A DNA stretch of 36,572 bases from Prevotella sp. (GTDB lineage Bacteria > Bacteroidota > Bacteroidia > Bacteroidales > Bacteroidaceae): positions 1 to 36,572 of the forward strand of contig JAFLSE010000033.1 in the NCBI GenBank assembly GCA_022511075.1, given 5' to 3'. The number at the start of each line of letters is the position of its first letter. The first letter of the stretch is position 1. A model generated the notes under the pieces. The model did no database searches. It saw nothing but the letters and a program-made list of their open reading frames with translations, and was not told the DNA's origin. The translations under genes and the position numbers were made by a program. Below, piece by piece: positions 25,904-34,005 of this stretch.

Positions 25904-26827
25904 ATGGACGAAAAGAAACTATTCTCTATATTAATTCCTTCATGGAATAATTTGCAATTTCTAAAACTCTGCATCAATAGCATTGAGAAAAACTCTACCT
26001 ATAAACATGAGATTATTATCCATATAAACGACGGCAGCGACGGAACGTTAGAGTGGATAAAGGCAAGCGGCTATGCTTATGTGCACACACCAAACAATGT
26101 CGGTGTTTGCTGGGCATTGAACGGGCTTCGTCCTCTTGTTACTACAGAATATATATTATTCATGAACGATGATATGTATGTATGTCCAGAATGGGACAAG
26201 TATCTATATGAAGAAATACAGCGCATCGGGCATAAACGTTTCTTCATTTCATCAACGCTTATCCAACCTCGTCCATTCTTCTCGAAGGCAGTGATATCGC
26301 CAGCCAACTACGGCGAGACAGTAGACACATTTGATGAAGAACGCCTGTTGAAAGAGTATGCCACGTTGCCACACTATGACTGGAAAGGCAGCACATGGCC
26401 GCCCAATATTGTTCATCGTGATATATGGGATCTTGTAGGCGGGTATAGCATAGAGTTTACACCCGGCATGGGTTCTGATCCTGACTTCACAGCCAAGCTA
26501 TATATGGCTGGTATACGCATTTTCAAGGGCATCAATGCCAGTAGAGTTTACCATTTTGAGGCTCGTTCCACAGGTCGTTGCCGAAAAAATAATGCTATGC
26601 TGATGTTTCTACGTAAATGGCGGCTTACGCCTCGTGCTTTCCTGAAAACCTTTTTACAACGAGGCGAACCTTTTAATGGACAATCATATAATCCGTCTGC
26701 TTTCAAATGTGAGCAATGGCGTTGCAAATTGAAATACTATCTGACTATATTCAAGAACGACAAGACATACCCGATATGGGACGATAACTCTCCTTTTAAA
26801 GTTTTTAACGAGGAAAACAATGACTAA
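25904..26827 (+). CDS. Glycosyltransferase family 2
   Basis: 307 residues, GT-A fold. The N-terminal FSILIPSWNNLQFLKLCINS and INDGSDGT strands bind the nucleotide; NDD (88-90, LFMNDDMYV) is the metal-binding DxD-type motif; GGYSIEFTPGMGSDPDFTAKL carries the ED/DPD catalytic-base region. It is soluble, with no membrane helix, and ends 8 nt inside the next gene (ATGACTAA), so it is tightly coupled to the EptA-like gene. An LPS core sugar transferase is the likely role; the donor cannot be read. Confidence 0.9.
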   Translation: MDEKKLFSILIPSWNNLQFLKLCINSIEKNSTYKHEIIIHINDGSDGTLEWIKASGYAYVHTPNNVGVCWALNGLRPLVTTEYILFMNDDMYVCPEWDKYLYEEIQRIGHKRFFISSTLIQPRPFFSKAVISPANYGETVDTFDEERLLKEYATLPHYDWKGSTWPPNIVHRDIWDLVGGYSIEFTPGMGSDPDFTAKLYMAGIRIFKGINASRVYHFEARSTGRCRKNNAMLMFLRKWRLTPRAFLKTFLQRGEPFNGQSYNPSAFKCEQWRCKLKYYLTIFKNDKTYPIWDDNSPFKVFNEENND

Positions 26828-28565
26828 TTTTACAAAAAAAATTATAGCCAAACTGCTAAAACCTGTCATTAACCAGTGTCCTATACTGCTGGCATATATT
26901 GTTTGGATTGGATGGTCTTCACTATTACAAAATCCTTTCTACCGATGGTTTGTTATTGTACTTCATGCCTATATGATAGCGGTGTTTGTAGAGTGGAGTA
27001 AAAGCAAAGTAGTAAAATATTTACTCTACATCATCATATTCATCCTTTTTCTCATTGAAGCCACACTGGAAGCTTGCTATGACCTGGCGATTTCGCCAAG
27101 TACACTGCTTTTGCTTGTTGAAACTAATACCAACGAAACTAAGGAATTCTTTTTGAATTTGACAAAATTGTCTGCTTTCTGGCTGACTATTGGTTGGGCT
27201 GCTGTCACAGTTTGGTTGGTATGGTTTGCAGAGCATTATCGCTCACGCATTGCGACCTATTTAAAACGTACTTATCCATATCGGATACTGAGTCTTGTTT
27301 TGCCATTATGGTTGGCTGTTGGAATTGGTTGCAGTTGGTGCTATGTAAAACTTTTCCAAAGCCAAAGTACCGACGATGTCTCCGAATGGAATCAACACAT
27401 GAGATATCCCAGTGACGCAGTAACACGTGTTGCTATTGCTTTGTTCGATACCCACATTGCTAATCGGGAAATGGACGAGGCCATTAGCCATGCCCAAGTC
27501 ATACTAACTACAAAAAATACCGCGAATAACGATTCGTTGCGTGTGATTTTCGTAATTGGTGAATCGTTCATACATCAACACTCTCCACTATACGGTTATC
27601 CACTGAATACTACACCTTTTCTTCTTTCGGAACAGGCACGAGGACACTTGGTTGCTTTCACTGATGCAGTAAGCCCTTACAACCTTACGACTCACGTAAT
27701 TCGTAATATGATTAGCTGTAATAGTATAGGCAGAGGTGAACGTTGGTCGCAAAAACCGCCACTAACTGCTGTATTCCGTGCCAGTGGTTATAAGGTAGAG
27801 ATGTTCGACAATCAGAAGGATTTCCATTTGGCAACCACATTTTCATTTGCTCTTAATACTTTTCTCTACCATCCACGTATGATTGAACTATGCTACGATG
27901 AAACCAACGATCGAGTGTTTGATTACGATGGTAAGTTAATAGAATATTATAGCCGCTATCCACATATCGCAGGAACACACAAACTAACCGTGTTTCATTT
28001 GATGGGACAACACGCTCAAGCAGAAAACCGCTATCCACAAACAGACAAGCGTTTCTGCCGTTTTACTGCAGACAGTCTGTCGTGGCGACACGAATCGTGG
28101 CTGACACAAAGCAAACGACAAGAAATTGCCTACTACGACAATGCTACACTATACAATGACTATGTGATACAACAAATCACATTGCTCTACCCCAAAGAGC
28201 CAACAGTATTAGTATATTTGTCAGATCATGGTGAAGAAATCTACGACTATCGCAACAGTATAGGGAGATCAGGAGGCAATGACTTGGAGAAGATGCTCAA
28301 CTATCAATACGGTGTGCCCTTGATGGTATGGTGCAATGATCGATATATAGAATCTAATCCTGGCATTATGGAACGATTGAATGAAGTTAAGAATCGTCCT
28401 TTTATGATTGATAACATTTGTCAATTGCTGTTTCATTTGGCTGGATTGACCAATCAACCTTACTACAAATCACAACGCGATGTGTTCAGCATCGACTATC
28501 AATGTGGAACACGAATTTTGAACGATAAATATGACTATGATAAAATAAGAAACGAAAAGAAGTGA
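26820..28565 (+). CDS. EptA/CptA-like phosphoethanolamine transferase
   Basis: 581 residues with N-terminal membrane helices (about 20-40, 42-58, 64-90, 118-137, 155-178), then a periplasmic sulfatase-fold domain. Motifs are E248 (FVIGESF), a threonine pair T290-T291 in PYNLTTHVIRNM at the nucleophile position, the FHLMGQHA block and VYLSDHGEEI near the C-terminus. The TDAVSPYNLT and YGYPLNTTPFL segments match the EptA family rather than LtaS. It transfers phosphoethanolamine to lipid A or core heptose/Kdo, lowering surface charge. Last gene of the lpxL operon; only 8 bp separate its stop from the convergent GT90 gene. Confidence 0.88.
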   Translation: MTNFTKKIIAKLLKPVINQCPILLAYIVWIGWSSLLQNPFYRWFVIVLHAYMIAVFVEWSKSKVVKYLLYIIIFILFLIEATLEACYDLAISPSTLLLLVETNTNETKEFFLNLTKLSAFWLTIGWAAVTVWLVWFAEHYRSRIATYLKRTYPYRILSLVLPLWLAVGIGCSWCYVKLFQSQSTDDVSEWNQHMRYPSDAVTRVAIALFDTHIANREMDEAISHAQVILTTKNTANNDSLRVIFVIGESFIHQHSPLYGYPLNTTPFLLSEQARGHLVAFTDAVSPYNLTTHVIRNMISCNSIGRGERWSQKPPLTAVFRASGYKVEMFDNQKDFHLATTFSFALNTFLYHPRMIELCYDETNDRVFDYDGKLIEYYSRYPHIAGTHKLTVFHLMGQHAQAENRYPQTDKRFCRFTADSLSWRHESWLTQSKRQEIAYYDNATLYNDYVIQQITLLYPKEPTVLVYLSDHGEEIYDYRNSIGRSGGNDLEKMLNYQYGVPLMVWCNDRYIESNPGIMERLNEVKNRPFMIDNICQLLFHLAGLTNQPYYKSQRDVFSIDYQCGTRILNDKYDYDKIRNEKK

Positions 28566-28575
28566 TAACATCACT
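28561..28575. terminator. Short hairpin across two convergent stop codons
   Basis: AGTGAT-AAC-ATCACT. The arms contain the TGA stop of the EptA-like gene and part of the TAG stop of the GT90 gene. There is no T-run, so terminator function is only possible. Confidence 0.3.
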
Positions 28576-29542
28576 AACATTGGTTTGTTAACTCAAAATA
28601 TCTGTTTACGACTTCCTGTTGAATGATATTTTCAAGTCGTCTATCCAAAAATTGCTCTATATATTTGTGGGCGTTGTCGATAATCTGCTCCGCCTCTTGC
28701 GGATGCTGAGTGTAATAGGTTACCTTGTCTATCAAATCAGAATAGTCGTCCTTTACCTCTATGTAATGATAATCAGGTATCAATGTACCTTCCATAAACC
28801 AGGATTCGAAACGTGGACGAGGCATCACGGCTATGGAGTTTGAAGACATTACCCACTTGAGATTTGTGGCAACATCATTACCTTCTATACACGCAATAAA
28901 CTTATATTCCAACTGCTTGGCTATAGGCATAAAAGGCTTTACCCATTCAGGATTTGTCGTATAGGCATCATTGTTTATTTGTCCTACATTACATACTGGA
29001 GATGACATAAACATTTTAAGGAATGAAGTCCTATTTGGTTGATTTCGAACTATATTGCGAAAAACGAGTTGGTTGGTCTTCTCTCTGAATGGAATGGTGT
29101 CTTTGATAAACCTGAAGTGCCTCACTTGATTTAACTTGCATATCACATTGTTTGTATCTTTGCCTGAAATAGGGCGAGACTTTACAAACGAAGGATATTC
29201 AGCCTCCCAATTTACATCACCGAAGATATAGTGGAAATATGCTTCGGGGAATGCCTTGCGGACATAAGGATATAGGTCAAAGAAATATGTTGCAAATTTT
29301 TTCTTTTTACCAAAGGGATACTTAAAATCTTTCACCTGTGTAGCAGAAGCAACATCTACATGTGAATCTTTAGGGAGTCTCAAGTAATAAGATATTCTCT
29401 GCTCAACGAGGCGAAGTTCGTTTTGCGTGAGATTATCCATACTATAGGACTTGCAGAAACAAGTTGGCATAAAATAGTAGGCAAAGTTTTTTGTATAGAA
29501 CAAAAACCTGTCACAGCCTTTCTTCAATGCGTGTATGTCCAT
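28574..29542 (-). CDS. Glycosyltransferase family 90 (CAP10-like LPS glycosyltransferase)
   Basis: 322 residues, soluble. The C-terminal part holds the CAP10/GT90 core: KFIACIEGNDVATNLKWVMSS (E220-G-N-D223) and the MPRPRFESWFMEGTLIPDYHYIEV block (W248-F-M-E-G), followed by DDYSDLIDKV. GT90 covers fungal capsule xylosyltransferases and bacterial LPS-modifying enzymes, and the position 8 bp after kdsB and downstream of waaA puts it in Kdo/inner-core assembly. Donor and linkage are unknown. It is the last gene of the waaA-kdsB-GT90 operon. Confidence 0.85.
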   Translation of the reverse strand: MDIHALKKGCDRFLFYTKNFAYYFMPTCFCKSYSMDNLTQNELRLVEQRISYYLRLPKDSHVDVASATQVKDFKYPFGKKKKFATYFFDLYPYVRKAFPEAYFHYIFGDVNWEAEYPSFVKSRPISGKDTNNVICKLNQVRHFRFIKDTIPFREKTNQLVFRNIVRNQPNRTSFLKMFMSSPVCNVGQINNDAYTTNPEWVKPFMPIAKQLEYKFIACIEGNDVATNLKWVMSSNSIAVMPRPRFESWFMEGTLIPDYHYIEVKDDYSDLIDKVTYYTQHPQEAEQIIDNAHKYIEQFLDRRLENIIQQEVVNRYFELTNQC

Positions 29543-29550
29543 AAAATGTA

Positions 29551-30279
29551 TTACAACTTATTCTTCAGATACATCTCAACGCCTTCAATGTCCTTTCGAG
29601 TGTCTACCGACAATGACTTGCAGTGGCAGTTATAGTAATAGATTGGAACATGATTCTCAATGAAGCGGAAAGAGTCGTTCTCCTCAATCTTTTCTATCGG
29701 TCCTCTCGGTGTGGAGTGGTAGAAGTCGAGCGCCTTTCTCGTGAATGCCCCGACACCAACAAACTTATGGTAAACATAGTCCATATTGCCCTTTGGATAT
29801 GGGATAGGACTGCGAGAAATAAAGAGACAGCGATTGTCTTGGGCTGTAACTATCTTCAGGTTTGTGGCATCTACAACCTCAACTGGGTTTTCAAAGTCTG
29901 TCATGAGGTTTGACACGAACATTTCATCAACGTTCAGGTTGTCGGGTATGCACTGCACAATAGCCTCCTTGGTAAGCAATGGTTCATCGCCGTTTACCAT
30001 TACATAAAGGTCTGCATCTATTTTCGTAGACACTTCGTACAGGCGTTCCGTAGCAGTGTCATGGTCGGATGATGTCATAACCACCTTTGCACCAAAGCTT
30101 TCTGCCGCCGATTTTATCTTTTCGCTGTCTGTTGCTACATATACTTCAGCGAATTGTTCCACTTCCTTGCAATGCTCATATACCCATTGCAACATTGGTT
30201 TTCCGCATATCTTTGCAAGAGGTTTCTCAAAAAAGCGAGATGATTCTGCACGGGCAGGTATTACGCATATTATATTCAT
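29551..30279 (-). CDS. kdsB: 3-deoxy-manno-octulosonate cytidylyltransferase (CMP-Kdo synthetase)
   Basis: 242 residues, the usual KdsB length. It activates Kdo with CTP before transfer to lipid A. The N-terminal CTP-binding motif is VIPARAESSRFFEKPLAKI, followed by GKPMLQWVYEHC. Other markers are VATDSEKI, SDHDTATERLYE and VMVNGDEPLL (metal-binding aspartate). ESSRFFEKPL replaces the common xSxRLPGKPL, a modest variation of the nucleotide loop; an 8-amino-Kdo or other nonulosonate-type substrate is conceivable, but the waaA neighbour (43 bp upstream) supports Kdo. Confidence 0.93.
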   Translation of the reverse strand: MNIICVIPARAESSRFFEKPLAKICGKPMLQWVYEHCKEVEQFAEVYVATDSEKIKSAAESFGAKVVMTSSDHDTATERLYEVSTKIDADLYVMVNGDEPLLTKEAIVQCIPDNLNVDEMFVSNLMTDFENPVEVVDATNLKIVTAQDNRCLFISRSPIPYPKGNMDYVYHKFVGVGAFTRKALDFYHSTPRGPIEKIEENDSFRFIENHVPIYYYNCHCKSLSVDTRKDIEGVEMYLKNKL

Positions 30280-30322
30280 TTTCTTTTCGTTTTTTATATA
30301 TTGGATATTTTGTATTTATTGT

Positions 30323-31576
30323 TCATATTTCCATTAGCGACATAATTTCATCGGTTGCTCCGATATTCTGCCTTATGTAAGCATCGGCTTTCTCCTTTAT
30401 GGCTTCAAGTTCTGCTTGGTTGTCTTTAAGACTGCTGAACCATTTGTTCAAGTCGTCTGTGTTTGCGACCTTGCATCCTATTCCCAACTTTATCATTTGC
30501 TGGGGCGTTATTTTCCTGTGTATTTTCGGACCGAAGGCAACCGGCAATCCATATACCGTGGCTTCTATCACGCTGTGCAGATATGGGGTGAAGCCTCCGC
30601 CGACGTATGCCCATTTTGCATAACGGTATAAGTAAGCCAATGCACCAACAAAGTCGACAATAAGTATCTGGATGTCTGAAAAGTCTGTATTCTCGTTGCA
30701 TTTATGATAACACACAGCTTTTCCTTCAAAGTAGTTTTTCATGTTATTTAGCCGTTCCTCATTTATCTCGTGCGGAACAACTAAAAAACGAACGTCGCAA
30801 TGCATGTTTGCCAAACCACTTATCAAAGCAAGGTCATTTTTGTCGCTTATACTTCCGGCTATGAAAACATCGCCATGCGACGCAAATGCCTCCACTATTT
30901 TACTTCGATATGGAGTTTTTGCCACAACCGCAGCATTGTCGAACAAAGGGTCACCGACAACGGAAACATTAGTAAAACCGATAGTGGCAAGATTTTGCTT
31001 GGATTCTTCGTTCAGGACCATAAACCGAGTAAAGGCAGAAAGAGAGTTGCGGATTATGCCGCCGTACCATTTTAAAATAGCCGAGTTAGGCTTTATAAGT
31101 CCCGAAATCAGATATGTCTTGATATTCTGCCTTCTTAATTCTTCAAGATAGTTAGGCCAAAACTCTGAAATTATGAATATTGCCTTTACTGGCTTTATGG
31201 TATTTATAAGTTTCCTTGCATTCTGCCTTGTGTCAATTGGCAGATATTCAACGGCATCAACAACAGAACGATTGCCTTCAAGGGCTTCAACACCTGTAGG
31301 TGAAAAGAATGTCAGGAATATGCTGTAGTCACCTTTCTCCCTTATACTCTTGACGATTGGGCGCGCCACTCCAAATTCTCCCAATGACGAAGCATGAATC
31401 CAAATTACAGGTTTCTTGCATTGCTCTTCCAATGCTAACTCAATCCTTTTAAATATGTCTTTCTGACCATATATGAAACGCTGCAACTTTGAGCCTTTTC
31501 CTATCAGGCAACAACAATTAAGGAACTTTAATCCCGTAAATAGTATTTGCCAGAAAATATTATATAAAGTGCTCAT
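30323..31576 (-). CDS. waaA: 3-deoxy-D-manno-octulosonic acid transferase
   Basis: 417 residues, full length for WaaA/KdtA (GT30). It transfers Kdo from CMP-Kdo to lipid IVA at the inner membrane. An N-terminal hydrophobic segment (YNIFWQILFTGLKFLNCCCL) anchors it; the catalytic glutamate is E67 in HASSLGEFGVARP. FLTFFSPTGVE, IISEFWPNYLEEL, VVGDPLFDNA and the C-terminal YVGGGFTPYLHSVIEATVYGLPV (GT-B donor site) are family hallmarks. It heads the operon with kdsB and GT90 behind a canonical promoter. Confidence 0.96.
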   Translation of the reverse strand: MSTLYNIFWQILFTGLKFLNCCCLIGKGSKLQRFIYGQKDIFKRIELALEEQCKKPVIWIHASSLGEFGVARPIVKSIREKGDYSIFLTFFSPTGVEALEGNRSVVDAVEYLPIDTRQNARKLINTIKPVKAIFIISEFWPNYLEELRRQNIKTYLISGLIKPNSAILKWYGGIIRNSLSAFTRFMVLNEESKQNLATIGFTNVSVVGDPLFDNAAVVAKTPYRSKIVEAFASHGDVFIAGSISDKNDLALISGLANMHCDVRFLVVPHEINEERLNNMKNYFEGKAVCYHKCNENTDFSDIQILIVDFVGALAYLYRYAKWAYVGGGFTPYLHSVIEATVYGLPVAFGPKIHRKITPQQMIKLGIGCKVANTDDLNKWFSSLKDNQAELEAIKEKADAYIRQNIGATDEIMSLMEI

Positions 31577-31596
31577 TACATATCATGTTTCAGCTG

Positions 31597-31628
31597 CAAA
31601 GGTAGTGAATATTTTTTGTTTCTGCAAA
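31597..31628 (-). promoter_or_regulatory. waaA operon promoter
   Basis: TACCTTTG at 31604-31597 and TTTG at 31628-31625 on the minus strand, spaced 20 nt; ATG 20 nt downstream. Confidence 0.72.
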
Positions 31629-31797
31629 TTATTTATCTTTAAAATGCACTTTGTTCCGAGGTTTTTTTAACATAAAGAAACAACTAATATTTACCAGTTA
31701 AGTTAATTGCTTTTCTGTTATGAATTTAGTTTTTATAAAAATCATTAAATTTGCAATCTGATTGTGTGTTGAATCTCGTTTAATCTGATTTTTTATG

Positions 31798-31805
31798 TAA
31801 CTTTG
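31798..31805 (+). promoter_or_regulatory. Possible -7 box of the GT2 gene
   Basis: TAACTTTG, 22 nt before the chosen ATG at 31828. No TTTG at the right distance upstream. A second TAAATTTG occurs at 31746-31753, equally without a -33 element. Confidence 0.4.
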
Positions 31806-31827
31806 CCGATGATCTTTGCTGTATTGT

Positions 31828-32742
31828 ATGAATGAGATAAAGATAAACGAGCTGTCGGTGTTGTTGCCTTCGTATAACAACTGCTGTGTGGAATTAGTGG
31901 CGGCACTGAAACGACAGGCTGATGATATCGTGGGCATAGTGGGAACGGGGAATTTCCGCTATGAGATAATCGTGGCCGACGACGGGTCTGCGGATATGGA
32001 GGCGGTTAGTAAGAATGCTGCCGTTGACGAAATGGAGAATTGCAGGTATGTGAGGAGGGAACGGAACACGGGACGCTCCGCCATTCGCAACTTCCTTGCA
32101 GAGTGCAGCAGGTACGGGTATCTGCTGTTTATAGACAGCGACCTTGAGGTGGTGAGCGACGATTTCCTGATGCGATACCTGAAGCGAGAGGCTGACGTGG
32201 TTTACGGGGGAGTAAGGATAGTGGGGGAGAGGTCGCTTCTCGGAAACAACCTGCGCTATCTGTACGAAAAAGAGGCTGAGCCGAGACATACGATAGAAAA
32301 ACGGCTACAGTCGCCATACAAGGATTTTCATACGGCAAACTTTATGATAAAGAAGGTGGTGTTCCTCGAAAAACCGTTTACTGAAAAAATAAAGAAATAC
32401 GGCTATGAAGATGTGCTGTTTGGTAAGTCGTTGAAAGATAGAGGGGTAGGGATATTGCAGATTGACAATCCGATAGGGTTTACGAAGTTTGAAGGCAACG
32501 GGGAGTTTGTGGCAAAGACCGAAGAAAGTCTGCGCACGCTGATGCTGTTTGCCGATGACATAAAAGGCTATAACTCGCTGCTTGCGCTGTATGAGAGGCT
32601 TAAGAGTTGCCGACTGCTGCCGCTTGTGCGACTGTGGCACAGGATGTTTGGAGGCATGGAGAGGCGCAACCTGACTGGCAGCAGTCCCTGCCTGCGGCTT
32701 TTCAACATCTATCGTCTTGGATATTTTGCCTGCCTGCACTGA
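31828..32742 (+). CDS. Glycosyltransferase family 2
   Basis: 304 residues from ATG at 31828; the longer frame needs a TTG at 31816 and is less likely. GT-A signatures are SVLLPSYNN at the N-terminus, IVADDGSADMEA, the FIDSDLEVV metal-binding motif (S-D-x-D type) and YGYEDVLFGKSLKDRG (the ED catalytic-base motif). The C-terminal tail is basic. It is a lone plus-strand gene divergent from waaA, and its last 41 bp overlap the convergent ATP-grasp gene. Codon use is somewhat different from the operons to its left (frequent AGG, GGG), which could mean a separate origin. Probably an envelope glycan sugar transferase. Confidence 0.88.
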   Translation: MNEIKINELSVLLPSYNNCCVELVAALKRQADDIVGIVGTGNFRYEIIVADDGSADMEAVSKNAAVDEMENCRYVRRERNTGRSAIRNFLAECSRYGYLLFIDSDLEVVSDDFLMRYLKREADVVYGGVRIVGERSLLGNNLRYLYEKEAEPRHTIEKRLQSPYKDFHTANFMIKKVVFLEKPFTEKIKKYGYEDVLFGKSLKDRGVGILQIDNPIGFTKFEGNGEFVAKTEESLRTLMLFADDIKGYNSLLALYERLKSCRLLPLVRLWHRMFGGMERRNLTGSSPCLRLFNIYRLGYFACLH

Positions 32743-33793
32743 CAATCTTCAACTTATATCTTGTGCCATCGAACTCAATGCGCATGGCTTTTACATTGTC
32801 GTCGTCGGTGGGCGATGCCGAAAGGGCAATGTGCCCGATGGTGCGCCGCAGGTTTATCTCCACGCACGGGTGTATTTCCACTTGGTCGTCGTTGCGCCTT
32901 ATCAGCATCATATCTATGCCAAACTTGCCAATGTAGCCGTGCAGCAAGGTGGATGCAAGTTCCATTAAGCGTTGCTTTGTGACAGACAGGCAATCGTTTG
33001 ATACATAATGTGTTAATATGTTCTGCTTAAAGTTTTCCGTGGCAAGAAGATTCCCTCGGTATTGCCCATTCTCGGTGTAGAACAGCGACAGACCTTCATA
33101 GCCTATAGTTCCGTCGTGTCGCGCGCAAAACTCCATGGCAAAGTCCATTACCTTGTTATAGTAAGGCTCGACCATAACGCTGCCCTGTTTCCTTATCACG
33201 TTTTTGGTCCACCCTTCCTGATGAGGATTGAAACTGCCGTTCTCTATGTAGCGCAGCCCCCTGCCGCTGCTGCTCCACGGCATTTTCAGCACCGCAGTGC
33301 CGCCAAAACTACTGACGGCATCGAGCACGGCATCGTAGTCGAAGCACTCTCTTACCTCGAAACCAGGAAAACCTTGCAGCAGGCGTGCCGATGTGCGTCT
33401 GTGGCTCAATGCTCTTACGTTGTCTATATCGTCGGCGGTAGGCAATAGTGTGCCGGGCACTCCTATGTCCGTGAGTTTTTGCACAATGGCGTTATCCCAT
33501 CCCCAAACGTCTGCACCGTCTATGAGCAGTTGGCTTGCATCTATGTCGTCTGCAAACAGCGCGTTTCCTGTGATGTGCACACCTATCCTGCCCAAAGAGG
33601 CTTTTATGCGTGCGAATGCCTTTTGCGCCCTCTCTTTGTCTGCCACGAGAACAATATCGCCTTCATCACACCAGAGAGCGGGTAGAAAGTCGAGGTCGTG
33701 GCGCAGTTGGCGTGCCGCGTGCGGTGCTGTAAACAAAGGCGTGTTTGCCGCCATTGCCATGTCGTGTTCGGGGTTGAATATATGTATCTTCAT
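32702..33793 (-). CDS. ATP-grasp-fold protein of unknown function
   Basis: 363 residues, soluble. The middle and C-terminal parts show ATP-grasp features: K170 with the flexible loop PWSSSGRGLRY (172-182), a VEPYYNKVMDFAMEF strand and the metal-binding end E312-x-N314-x-R316 (HPCVEINLRRTIGHI). The N-terminal part (MKIHIFNPEHDMAMAAN) begins like a pre-ATP-grasp domain. ATP-grasp enzymes join a carboxylate to an amine, thiol or similar group through an acyl phosphate; the substrate here is not recognisable. I believe it belongs to a family conserved but uncharacterised in Bacteroidales. Its 3' end overlaps the convergent GT2 gene by 41 bp. A -7-like TAATTTTG lies at 33868-33861 without a clear -33. 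Confidence 0.8.
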   Translation of the reverse strand: MKIHIFNPEHDMAMAANTPLFTAPHAARQLRHDLDFLPALWCDEGDIVLVADKERAQKAFARIKASLGRIGVHITGNALFADDIDASQLLIDGADVWGWDNAIVQKLTDIGVPGTLLPTADDIDNVRALSHRRTSARLLQGFPGFEVRECFDYDAVLDAVSSFGGTAVLKMPWSSSGRGLRYIENGSFNPHQEGWTKNVIRKQGSVMVEPYYNKVMDFAMEFCARHDGTIGYEGLSLFYTENGQYRGNLLATENFKQNILTHYVSNDCLSVTKQRLMELASTLLHGYIGKFGIDMMLIRRNDDQVEIHPCVEINLRRTIGHIALSASPTDDDNVKAMRIEFDGTRYKLKIVSAGRQNIQDDRC

Positions 33794-33931
33794 CGTGCGA
33801 AACGTGTATTTTGCTTATATATAATAATAGTAATGTGTTTTGTCCTTAGGAAAAACATTGCAAAATTACAACAATTAAAAACAATTTCAGAACTTTTTTA
33901 CATTTTTTATCTCAAAAACTGCAACTCACAC

Positions 33932-33962
33932 TTTGCAATTCGAGATATTTTGTGTATCTTTG
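33932..33962 (+). promoter_or_regulatory. Promoter of the DUF4143-type ATPase
   Basis: TTTG at 33932-33935 and TATCTTTG at 33955-33962, with 19 nt between. The box covers the first in-frame ATG of the ORF (33952), showing that translation must begin further down, at 34006. Confidence 0.72.
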
Positions 33963-34005
33963 CAGCGAATATTCGAATATCAATCAAAAAAATTGGAACG
34001 AAGGC

